Assembly (NCBI GenBank): GCA_001774995.1 | Contig: MFBO01000017.1 | Coordinates: forward strand, 1 to 6,617 | Origin: Candidatus Curtissbacteria bacterium RIFCSPLOWO2_01_FULL_38_11b | GTDB lineage: Bacteria; Patescibacteriota; Microgenomatia; Curtissbacterales; GWA2-41-24 | Length of the DNA: 6,617 nt | Reading direction: 5' to 3' | Shown here: positions 1 to 5,356 of the stretch, in pieces | Layout: each line of letters begins with the position of its first letter | How positions within the stretch are numbered: the stretch's first letter is position 1 | Notes under the pieces: generated by a model | What the model saw: the letters and a program-made list of their open reading frames with translations, nothing else | What the model was told of the DNA's origin: nothing | Database searches by the model: none | Program-made: the position numbers and the translations under genes

Positions 1-36
1 GATTTTACCACAAATCACTATTGATTTAAAAGAATC

Positions 37-888
37 TTATCCCAAGGGCACGATATGCTTTTGAGCAAAGTAATTAATTCCTCCGCTTGCTACTACATGG
101 CCTATGTCTACTGATTGGCCAAAGACGATTTTAATATTTCCCTTTGAGTCAGGAATCGATCTTAGTGGAACCAGTTGTACATGGCGATCTCTATCATGAA
201 CCTTTCCTAAAAACCCATTGGCTTTTCTCTCTGGAAAATCAAAATCATTCGGATCTCTGTGTCTTCCTTGAGGAAACCATAACGATGCTCCACCATCAAT
301 TATTCTTTGCACTGCGGTAGGTGAAAGACCTTGATGGTTAATAATTTCTTTACCATCTCTATTATGTTTATTTCTATCAAATTTTGCTATAGAAACAATT
401 TCACAATTAAGCGCACTTGCAGCCAGATTATAAAAAATACCCGTAGCATATCTCTTTCCAAACCATCCTCCAAGCCCTTTCTGCATTATTACAAAAGGCT
501 CTCTTATCTCTTCATCTTCAACATCAACTCTCATGTCATATCCTTGTTTAGCCATTTCTATATACTGAGCGTTATTCCAAAGCGGTCCTCCTCGGGTATG
601 ATTTCCAATAAAAACCGTTGAGCCGAATGAAGGAATGAACTGTTGACCATCTACTTCTATTCTTAACTCACTTTCTTTATATATAAAAGGAAGTTCTCTG
701 CTTATAGAAACCCTTCCCCCGTGACAAGCTCTGATTATAAGATTTTTTAATAATTCCCGCCCCTCTAGCGTAATTCCACTTTTTAAAATACGATCGGCAA
801 CAAATGCAATCGCGTGCGCCACTAAGGCATTTCTTATTATTAACGGAGGTCTTTGCTCTGGACTAACGGGATTTAATACTTCTTTCAT
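37..888 (-). CDS. PlsC-like glycerolipid acyltransferase, divergent
   Basis: A 283-residue protein resembling the 1-acylglycerol-3-phosphate acyltransferase (PlsC) superfamily, which moves acyl chains onto lysophospholipids at the inner membrane. Motif I is seen as N96-H97 but reads NHTRGGP, so the aspartate expected five residues after the histidine is P102. A motif II-like segment with F170-D171-R172 follows, then motif III as F205-P206-Q207-G208-R209 (usual FPEGTR) and motif IV as VPLRSIP near 240-246. An amphipathic helix at about 20-36 could bind membrane; there is no clear transmembrane segment. The ATG at 888 is preceded by no Shine-Dalgarno sequence, but TATAAT ends 7 bases before it, so the message may be leaderless. 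It lies downstream of two tRNA genes on the same strand. The fold assignment is fairly secure; the substrate, and activity without the aspartate, are not. Confidence 0.68.
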   Translation of the reverse strand: MKEVLNPVSPEQRPPLIIRNALVAHAIAFVADRILKSGITLEGRELLKNLIIRACHGGRVSISRELPFIYKESELRIEVDGQQFIPSFGSTVFIGNHTRGGPLWNNAQYIEMAKQGYDMRVDVEDEEIREPFVIMQKGLGGWFGKRYATGIFYNLAASALNCEIVSIAKFDRNKHNRDGKEIINHQGLSPTAVQRIIDGGASLWFPQGRHRDPNDFDFPERKANGFLGKVHDRDRHVQLVPLRSIPDSKGNIKIVFGQSVDIGHVVASGGINYFAQKHIVPLG

Positions 889-895
889 TTAGCGG

Positions 896-924
896 ATTAT
901 AGCAGAAAGATAAAGTTATTTGAA
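896..924 (-). promoter_or_regulatory. Sigma70-type promoter of the acyltransferase gene, leaderless geometry
   Basis: On the minus strand TTCAAA (924-919, 4 of 6 consensus) is followed after 17 bases by a perfect TATAAT (901-896). The -10 box ends 7 bases before the ATG at 888, so transcription should start at or next to the start codon. No Shine-Dalgarno sequence is present, in agreement with a leaderless mRNA. Inferred from sequence only. Confidence 0.6.
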
Positions 925-943
925 AAAAAGTGTCGGGGTGACA
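923..943 (-). terminator. Possible weak terminator after tRNA-Pro
   Basis: Directly after the tRNA-Pro gene the minus strand carries seven T (929-923). They are preceded by a 4-bp stem TGTC/GACA (943-940 with 934-931) around an ACCCC loop, which competes with the tRNA acceptor stem. The U-tract may end the tRNA transcript or only mark its 3' trailer. It overlaps the -35 box of the next gene. The short stem makes this tentative. Confidence 0.3.
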
Positions 944-1004
944 GGAATTGGACCTGCTGCTTTCCGGTCCCAAACCGGACGTTCTACCGATGAACTACAC
1001 CCCG
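933..1004 (-). tRNA. tRNA-Pro (anticodon UGG)
   Basis: A 72-nt cloverleaf: acceptor CGGGGTG/CACCCCG with C1-G72 and discriminator A73 as usual for bacterial tRNA-Pro; D stem GTTC/GAAC; anticodon stem TCCGG/CCGGA closing loop TTTGGGA (974-968), anticodon TGG at 972-970; T stem GCAGG/CCTGT with one G-U pair. CCA is not encoded. Two positions are odd: the T loop reads TCCAATT, giving C at 55 where U is nearly universal, and position 15 is U with A at 48, the reverse of the usual purine 15-pyrimidine 48 Levitt pair. All stems are intact, so a working gene is more likely than a pseudogene. It starts two bases after tRNA-Leu. Confidence 0.95.
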
Positions 1005-1006
1005 GG

Positions 1007-1089
1007 TGCCGCGGGAGAGAGTCGAACTCTCACGTCGTTTCCGACAAAGGCTCTTAAGGCCTCCGTGTATACCATTTCACCACCGCGGC
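1007..1089 (-). tRNA. tRNA-Leu (anticodon UAA)
   Basis: An 83-nt class II tRNA: acceptor GCCGCGG/CCGCGGC, discriminator A73, D stem GTG/CAC, anticodon stem GAGGC/GCCTT around loop CTTAAGA (anticodon TAA), T arm GAGAG-TTCGACT-CTCTC with the canonical TTC. The long variable arm is a 4-bp stem GTCG/CGAC capped by a GAAA tetraloop. After A73 only CC (1006-1005) is present before tRNA-Pro begins at 1004, so the last A of the CCA must be added after processing. It is the first gene of a two-tRNA transcript. Confidence 0.96.
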
Positions 1090-1091
1090 TT

Positions 1092-1112
1092 GCCTCGCCA
1101 AACTCGGCGGGC
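1092..1112 (-). other. GC-rich hairpin in the 5' leader of tRNA-Leu
   Basis: Seven base pairs, GCC-CGCC with GGCG-(A bulge)-GGC on the minus strand, enclose the 6-nt loop GAGTTT. The hairpin sits two bases upstream of tRNA-Leu nucleotide 1 and begins about where the promoter at 1121-1149 predicts the transcript start. The leader would thus be almost entirely a stable stem-loop. The surrounding leader is AT-rich, so the GC block stands out. Its role is unknown; it may protect the primary transcript end or affect RNase P cleavage. Confidence 0.5.
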
Positions 1113-1120
1113 GCTTGTAT

Positions 1121-1149
1121 ATTTTACTTCAAATCAGAAGCTTATTCAA
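1121..1149 (-). promoter_or_regulatory. Promoter of the tRNA-Leu/tRNA-Pro transcript
   Basis: On the minus strand TTGAAT (1149-1144) and TAAAAT (1126-1121) are separated by exactly 17 bases. The predicted start lies near 1114, about 25 bases before tRNA-Leu and just at the leader hairpin. Confidence 0.6.
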
Positions 1150-1201
1150 CCATATGTTAATAATATATTTTCGAAATAATTTAAAAATAATCTAAGCGTT
1201 A

Positions 1202-1233
1202 TTGACTTTTTATATAGAAAATGAAATTATAAA
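1202..1233 (+). promoter_or_regulatory. Putative promoter of the response regulator gene
   Basis: TTGACT (1202-1207, 5 of 6) and TATAAA (1228-1233, 5 of 6) are separated by 20 bases, longer than the ideal 17. The -10 box ends 7 bases before the ATG at 1241, again predicting a leaderless message; no Shine-Dalgarno sequence is visible. The very AT-rich surroundings lower confidence. Confidence 0.4.
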
Positions 1234-1240
1234 ATATAAC

Positions 1241-1645
1241 ATGGCTAAAGTATTGATAGCAGAAGACGAAAAAGATCTTTTACAAATATATGACCAAGCA
1301 TTTCAAGATGATGGCTTTGAAACGATAGCTGTCGAAAATGGGAAAGAGGGACTGGCTCGCGCACTGGAAGAACACCCGGATTTAATTTTAGTTGATATAC
1401 GGATGCCTAAAATGAATGGCATAGAAATGCTTGAAAAGCTTAGAAAAGATCCCTGGGGTAAATCGGTACCAGTCGTTATGTTGACAAATCTAAGCGGGGA
1501 GCAGGAAATTACAGATTCAATGCATCTAAAAATCAACCGCTATATTATCAAAGTCGATACAACTCCAATAGAAATTGTTAAAGAGGTAAAAACTATTTTA
1601 TCCAATATCAAAAATAAACTTGAGCAAAACTTTTCTAATCAATAA
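1241..1645 (+). CDS. Single-domain response regulator (CheY-like receiver)
   Basis: A 134-residue receiver domain with no output domain. The acidic pocket is E8-D9-E10, the phospho-acceptor is D52 in the LILVDIRMPKMNG block, the switch residue is T82 in MLTN, and the conserved lysine is K104. The proline that normally follows this lysine is absent (K104-V105-D106-T-T-P), an ending I associate with stand-alone receivers of CPR bacteria. It should be phosphorylated by a histidine kinase not in this window and act by protein contact rather than DNA binding. I chose the ATG at 1241 because the protein then begins at the first receiver strand; the in-frame TTG at 1202 would add 13 AT-derived residues and overlap the likely -35 box. 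It stands alone on the plus strand, convergent with the carboxypeptidase gene and 19 bp from it, with no clear terminator between. Confidence 0.9.
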   Translation: MAKVLIAEDEKDLLQIYDQAFQDDGFETIAVENGKEGLARALEEHPDLILVDIRMPKMNGIEMLEKLRKDPWGKSVPVVMLTNLSGEQEITDSMHLKINRYIIKVDTTPIEIVKEVKTILSNIKNKLEQNFSNQ

Positions 1646-1664
1646 TACATGGATCAAACCAAAT

Positions 1665-2627
1665 TTATTTATGGAGAGGAGGTTTTATCCCTAAGGATTT
1701 GAGAGAATAGTCCAAAAGCTCCTTCATCTCATCTCTTCTGTTACTGCTATTTAGCAAAACTCCTATGATTTTATGTCCTTGATAATCAAGGTATGTCACA
1801 AGGCAAAATCCGGCTTCGGACGTATATCCGGTCTTGATGCCTTTGACTCCGGGATAGCTTGCAATAAGATTCGTTTCATTCTCAAGATAAAATTCTTTAT
1901 GATTCTTGGAGTAGGGAAGTATATAGCTAGAAGTTGATGTAATTTTACTGAACAAGGGGAAATTAACCATAGCAAAACGTGTAATCACCAGCAAATCATA
2001 AACTGTGGTATATTGATTTCCATCTCCTTCAAGTCCGCTTGGATTGGTAAAATTCGTACTTATTAAACCTAACGTTTTTGCTTTTTTATTCATGGCTTCT
2101 ATAAACTCTTCTCTTCCTCCGTCATAATTATTTGCAATTACTTCTGCCGCATCATTGGCAGAATGAAGAATAAGTCCATAAAGTAATTCTTCAAGTGTTA
2201 ATGTTTCTCCTTCTGATAATCCCATCGTATCTTCTCCCACGAGATCTTCCTTTTTAACTATAAATTTGTCGTCTTTTCTTTTATTTTCAAGCGCAATTAT
2301 CGCTGTCATTATTTTTGTTAAAGATGCCATAGGAAGTTTTTCTTTTGGATTTTTGGAAAACATTACTTGATTAGTCGAAAGATTATAAACCAATGCAGAA
2401 GCAGCAGTAACATCTGGTTTTTTCAAATCACTTTTAATTTCATTTTCAAGATTTGGCTTCCATAAAACCAAAGTAGATACTTGCTGGTTTTTAAAAGAAG
2501 TTAAAAAGTCGGGTAGGGGAGAGCGTACAATTTGCAGCTTATTTTGTGAATAGTAAACGAGAATAAATGCTATTAGAATTAGAACCAAACAACTGACTAC
2601 AAAGACAAAAACTGCAAGTTTCTTCAT
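1665..2627 (-). CDS. dacA: D-alanyl-D-alanine carboxypeptidase (peptidase S11, PBP5/DacA-type)
   Basis: A 320-residue penicillin-binding protein that removes the terminal D-Ala from peptidoglycan pentapeptides outside the cytoplasmic membrane. All three active-site motifs are visible: S102-L-T-K105 (nucleophile S102), S156-A-N158 and K265-T-G267. One N-terminal membrane segment, about residues 5-26, acts as uncleaved anchor or signal; no lipobox is seen. The C-terminal beta-rich domain and amphipathic anchor helix of classical PBP5 are missing, since the protein ends about 50 residues after KTG, so anchoring is N-terminal. The ATG at 2627 has no Shine-Dalgarno sequence, but an extended -10 box ends 8 bases upstream. 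The family call is firm; the symbol follows general usage and endopeptidase activity cannot be excluded. Confidence 0.93.
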   Translation of the reverse strand: MKKLAVFVFVVSCLVLILIAFILVYYSQNKLQIVRSPLPDFLTSFKNQQVSTLVLWKPNLENEIKSDLKKPDVTAASALVYNLSTNQVMFSKNPKEKLPMASLTKIMTAIIALENKRKDDKFIVKKEDLVGEDTMGLSEGETLTLEELLYGLILHSANDAAEVIANNYDGGREEFIEAMNKKAKTLGLISTNFTNPSGLEGDGNQYTTVYDLLVITRFAMVNFPLFSKITSTSSYILPYSKNHKEFYLENETNLIASYPGVKGIKTGYTSEAGFCLVTYLDYQGHKIIGVLLNSSNRRDEMKELLDYSLKSLGIKPPLHK

Positions 2628-2635
2628 GAATTTTT

Positions 2636-2644
2636 ATTCTATCA
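2636..2644 (-). promoter_or_regulatory. Extended -10 promoter of the carboxypeptidase gene
   Basis: The minus strand reads TGATAGAAT (2644-2636), an extended -10 (TGN plus TAGAAT, 5 of 6). It ends 8 bases before the ATG at 2627, so the transcript would start at most a base or two before the start codon. A -35 match is poor (TTTAAT at 2664-2659), which an extended -10 can tolerate. Confidence 0.5.
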
Positions 2645-2702
2645 AAACCGCCTGTGTAATTAAAGCTATTTTGGGAGAATAAGTATTTATCTTGAAGGTT
2701 AA

Positions 2703-3008
2703 TTAGATTCTTGAGGTATTTCTTCTAGTTTTATTTGCCGAAGCCAGAATACTTGCCTTTCTTAAGGCATCATTTTCTTCTTTTTTAGCTCTTGCATCCT
2801 GCCTCTTTTTCGCCTCTTTAAGAAGCACTTCATCGGCTTCCATCTGACACACATCATTCATGCAGACTATTTGAGTATGTTTAACAACCGTTGTCCCAGT
2901 CAAAGTTGGGATAGTTTCCTTCCATTTCTTTGCCACACGTTTTTCACTACCACAACGACTGCAGGGTTCATTTAAATACACCTTTCCGGAATTTATGACG
3001 ATTTTCAT
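2703..3008 (-). CDS. Small basic zinc-ribbon protein of unknown function
   Basis: A 101-residue protein I do not assign to a characterised family. Residues 1-60 look like a zinc ribbon: C16-x2-C19 (CSRCGS) and C49-x4-C54 (CMNDVC), with beta-prone stretches between. Residues 60-101 are a highly charged, probably helical tail rich in K, R, E and A, ending in a basic KTRRNTSRI. A cytoplasmic nucleic-acid-binding or ribosome-associated role is plausible but inferred. It starts 11 bases after the stop of the RRM gene on the same strand, so the two are probably cotranscribed. No Shine-Dalgarno sequence precedes the ATG at 3008. Either translation is coupled to the RRM gene, or a weak extended -10-like TGGTAAAGT (3025-3017), which includes the RRM stop codon, makes a leaderless message. 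Confidence 0.75.
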   Translation of the reverse strand: MKIVINSGKVYLNEPCSRCGSEKRVAKKWKETIPTLTGTTVVKHTQIVCMNDVCQMEADEVLLKEAKKRQDARAKKEENDALRKASILASANKTRRNTSRI

Positions 3009-3019
3009 AACTAGAAACT

Positions 3020-3316
3020 TTACCAGCGAATACTTCCAGGACCGTCATTTCTTCGATTGCTTCTGTCTTCTTGCGGCTTTGCTTCTTTTACGACAATATT
3101 TCTTCCATCAAGAGTTGTGTCATTGAGTTCCTTCATGGCTTTCTTAGCTTCTTCTTCCGTGGACATTTCAACGAAGCCAAAACCTTTGCCTTGACCTGAA
3201 TACCTATCTGTAATTACCTTAGCAGATAAAACTTTTCCGATCTTTGAAAAATGTTCCTCAAGCTGTAAGTCTGTAGCACTGTACGAAAGACTGCCGATGA
3301 ATAATTTATTTGTCAT
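3020..3316 (-). CDS. RRM-domain RNA-binding protein
   Basis: A 98-residue single RNA recognition motif protein, the size of cyanobacterial-type Rbp proteins. RNP2 is L5-F-I-G-S-L10 and RNP1 is K44-G-F-G-F-V-E-M51, with the RNA-stacking aromatics F6, F46 and F48 all present, so it should bind single-stranded RNA. The RRM fills about residues 3-80; the tail, 81-98, is hydrophilic with arginines, asparagines and glycines (SNRRNDGPG) and ends in RW. The ATG at 3316 is preceded by a perfect AAGGAGG 7 bases upstream and a long non-coding leader. A zinc-ribbon gene follows 11 bases downstream. Related bacterial RRM proteins are often cold-responsive; here regulation is only suggested by the leader. 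Confidence 0.93.
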   Translation of the reverse strand: MTNKLFIGSLSYSATDLQLEEHFSKIGKVLSAKVITDRYSGQGKGFGFVEMSTEEEAKKAMKELNDTTLDGRNIVVKEAKPQEDRSNRRNDGPGSIRW

Positions 3317-3323
3317 ATTTTTT

Positions 3324-3330
3324 CCTCCTT
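3324..3330 (-). promoter_or_regulatory. Strong Shine-Dalgarno site of the RRM gene
   Basis: The minus strand reads AAGGAGG (3330-3324), a full match to the anti-SD, 7 bases before the ATG. It is the only convincing Shine-Dalgarno sequence in the window. Confidence 0.9.
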
Positions 3331-3356
3331 CCGTAATAAAGATTAGATTAAGGAAA
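3324..3356 (-). promoter_or_regulatory. Possible SD-sequestering hairpin in the RRM leader
   Basis: In the mRNA, UUUCCUU (3356-3350) can pair with the whole AAGGAGG SD (3330-3324) as five Watson-Crick and two G-U pairs across a 19-nt loop. A second option is UUUUCC (3399-3394) with GGAAAA (3325-3320). The helix is weak enough to melt, as in simple RNA thermometers, or to be displaced by protein. This is inferred from complementarity alone. Confidence 0.3.
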
Positions 3357-3436
3357 TAAAACTGCTTAAGTAAAAAGAAGAGTTGTGAGTAGGGGAAAAG
3401 ATACGATTTAAAACTATTATCTATTGGTTAGTTATC

Positions 3437-3465
3437 TTTATCTTGTCCAATCAAAAACTATTCAA
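3437..3465 (-). promoter_or_regulatory. Putative promoter of the RRM/zinc-ribbon transcript
   Basis: TTGAAT (3465-3460) and GATAAA (3442-3437) are separated by 17 bases on the minus strand, each 4 of 6. The predicted start near 3430 gives a 5' leader of about 115 nt. That leader has a pyrimidine-rich stretch (3400-3368) and no ATG on the minus strand, so there is no ATG-started leader peptide. Other AT-rich pairings are possible. Confidence 0.35.
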
Positions 3466-3494
3466 AATTAAGCAGATCTATTTCTTCAATCTGC
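3464..3494 (-). terminator. Weak intrinsic terminator after the TPR glycosyltransferase gene
   Basis: On the minus strand a 6-bp stem GCAGAT/ATCTGC (3494-3489 with 3477-3472) with an 11-nt loop is followed by TTAATTTT (3471-3464). It begins 43 bases after the stop at 3537. The stem is short and half AT, so efficiency is doubtful; the T-rich tail overlaps the putative -35 of the RRM gene. Confidence 0.4.
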
Positions 3495-3536
3495 CGAGAC
3501 TGTAAGTATTATAACAAAAAATAAGAACAAAATCAA

Positions 3537-5309
3537 CTATTTAAGTATCTGCTGTAATAAATTAATATTTTCCGTGGATGAATTAAGCATCACCGACTTC
3601 TGCGCATACATCTTTGCCTCTTCTGTTGCATTTACTGCAAATAAAGATAAGGCAATGAATTTATTAAGATTTGGGCTATTGGGAAAAGCAACAATTGCTT
3701 CTTTTAAAAATTCAAGAGTATCATTGGGTTTTTGAGTAAGTAGATATATCTGCGCCAGATTTTCATATGCTGTTGCCGTTGGAGATATCTTTATAGACTT
3801 TATGTATAAATTTTTTGCCTCATCATAATTTCCTTCTTCAGCATAAATGGATCCTAAATTGTTTAGCATCGAAAAATTATCAGGTGCTAAATTTAAAGCT
3901 GTAGCAAACTCTTCTTTTGCCCTCAAGCGATCACCGCTTTTGTACAGGGCTACGCCATAGTTATTGTGTAATTCTGCTGAAGTGGCAGATAATTTGATAT
4001 CACGACCGAATAAAGTCAGAGCATCCTGCCAATCTGCAGTCCTGGCCATAGTTCTTAAGGAGAATAAAACAAAAAATATTGAAATTACGCCCAGCATAAA
4101 TATTTTCTGAAAAAAATTGGATTGACTAAGTACTTTTATAATAAAAATAGATATTATTCCAAGAAATCCAATTAAAGGAAAATAAACCCATCTCTCTTCA
4201 ACCGTATAATACAGCGGGACAATATTTAATACTAATCCTAAAGATATTAAAAACCATAAAAGAAAAAATATACTTAATTTTTCTTTCATCCTAATCATAA
4301 ATATTCCTGAAGCAACAGCAAAAATTAATATTATCGCCAATAGTAAATAAAACCGGTGATCTGATACATTTGTTACAAGATCCGCTTGAGAGATATGTAA
4401 ATCCTTTGGAAAAAAAATAAGTCGAAGATAAGAAAAAAGTTCATAGGGAAGCGTTAATAATCTCTCCGCAAGTGTAGCATGTGCAATTGGCATAGGCCAA
4501 AGTTGTTGATTAGCTGAAAGCTTTGCGATAGCAAAACGAAAAATACTATATACCCCAAGAGAAGAAAGACAAACTAAAAAAAGAATGCGGAATTTATCAC
4601 GAAAATATATAAATGACACAATAAGAACAAGAAGAACCGAAATAATACCGGACTCTTTCGAAAATAAAGAGGCAAGAATACTCAAAAAAATAACCGACAA
4701 ATGAATTATTGAAATTTCTTTTCTCAGACAAAATGTTAATGCTGTATAAATTGCGACTAAAGCAAAAAAAGTATAAAGTAATTCAGAGGTGGCAGAAATA
4801 TATGCCACACTTTCAACATTTACCGGATGCACTAAATAAAGAGACGAGGCAATAAATGCTGCTGTTTGAGAAAATTTGAATTTATGAAAAGAAAATAGTC
4901 GTTTTAAGAGTAAAAATACAAATATTGTATTTGCTATATGTAAGATAACATCGAACAAATGAAAACCGAATGGATTCAAACCCCATAGCGCATGATTGAA
5001 AGAAAAGACTACTGTCATTAAAGGTCTGTAATACGCTCCGGCTAAAGATAATACCGCACCTCCTGTTGAAAAAGTACTTGCGGTAAAAAAATAAGGAATA
5101 TTTGATAAATGCTGTATCAGTGGATTATTGAGAACCTGATCCATATCGTCCCAGACAAAATTATTGAAAAGTACTCTGAAATAGACCATAAAACCAACGA
5201 AAACAAAAAACGTTATGTGATAAAGAGGAATTGCCTCTTCTACTTTTTCTATTAAAGACAAAATGCTTTTGCTCATTGAATTAATTATGGAATTAGATTG
5301 TTTTCTCAC
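3537..5309 (-). CDS. TMTC-like GT-C membrane glycosyltransferase with C-terminal TPR repeats
   Basis: A 590-residue polytopic membrane protein. Residues about 30-425 hold roughly ten hydrophobic segments with motifs shared with the TMTC/PMT-type GT-C transferases: V52-W53-D54-D55 in the first external loop (the acidic pair is the likely catalytic site), Y94-R-P-L97, a LNPFGFH block at 111-117, H161-P-V-N-V-E-S around 161-167, and E371-E-R-W-V-Y-F-P378, like the AERxLYLPS signature. Residues about 444-580 form four TPR units on one side of the membrane. Such enzymes use polyprenyl-linked sugars to glycosylate proteins outside the cytoplasm; acceptor and sugar are unknown. The outermost start is GTG at 5309. 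The ATG at 5276 (579 residues) is equally or more likely: it keeps every membrane segment and has CATAAT 7 bases upstream. The gene lies 47 bp after YibE/F on the same strand. Confidence 0.8.
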   Translation of the reverse strand: MRKQSNSIINSMSKSILSLIEKVEEAIPLYHITFFVFVGFMVYFRVLFNNFVWDDMDQVLNNPLIQHLSNIPYFFTASTFSTGGAVLSLAGAYYRPLMTVVFSFNHALWGLNPFGFHLFDVILHIANTIFVFLLLKRLFSFHKFKFSQTAAFIASSLYLVHPVNVESVAYISATSELLYTFFALVAIYTALTFCLRKEISIIHLSVIFLSILASLFSKESGIISVLLVLIVSFIYFRDKFRILFLVCLSSLGVYSIFRFAIAKLSANQQLWPMPIAHATLAERLLTLPYELFSYLRLIFFPKDLHISQADLVTNVSDHRFYLLLAIILIFAVASGIFMIRMKEKLSIFFLLWFLISLGLVLNIVPLYYTVEERWVYFPLIGFLGIISIFIIKVLSQSNFFQKIFMLGVISIFFVLFSLRTMARTADWQDALTLFGRDIKLSATSAELHNNYGVALYKSGDRLRAKEEFATALNLAPDNFSMLNNLGSIYAEEGNYDEAKNLYIKSIKISPTATAYENLAQIYLLTQKPNDTLEFLKEAIVAFPNSPNLNKFIALSLFAVNATEEAKMYAQKSVMLNSSTENINLLQQILK

Positions 5310-5314
5310 TTCAA
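5284..5314 (-). promoter_or_regulatory. Tentative promoter supporting the ATG at 5276
   Basis: TTGAAG (5314-5309) and CATAAT (5289-5284) are separated by 19 bases. The -10-like box ends 7 bases before the in-frame ATG at 5276. If used, the glycosyltransferase message is leaderless and the GTG at 5309 lies in the promoter. The spacing is long and the -10 lacks its first T, so confidence is low. Confidence 0.3.
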
Positions 5315-5356
5315 ATTCGATCAGAGACTCAATCTAAATTCACAATAAATATCTTC

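Noticed and set aside
331..621. Open frame of 96 codons on the plus strand
   Set aside because: It lies wholly inside the acyltransferase gene on the opposite strand, has low-complexity F/I/S/K-rich translation, no motif and no start signal.
948..1160. Open frame of 70 codons on the plus strand
   Set aside because: It runs across both tRNA genes and their leader hairpin; the translation is an artefact of tRNA sequence.
1158..1200. TTTCGAAA palindrome in the divergent promoter region as an operator
   Set aside because: It is a single short AT-rich palindrome with no second copy; chance is a sufficient explanation.
1202..1240. TTG start extending the response regulator by 13 residues
   Set aside because: The extension overlaps the likely -35 and -10 boxes and is unrelated to the receiver fold, which starts cleanly at the ATG at 1241.
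1303..1536. Open frame of 77 codons on the minus strand
   Set aside because: Antisense shadow of the response regulator gene, serine-rich with no recognisable domain.
1646..1664. Terminator between the convergent regulator and carboxypeptidase genes
   Set aside because: The 19 bases contain no inverted repeat or T-run.
3017..3025. Extended -10-like TGGTAAAGT before the zinc-ribbon gene
   Set aside because: It is also the tryptophan and stop codons of the RRM gene and has no -35 partner; translation from the RRM transcript explains the gene without it. Mentioned only as an alternative.
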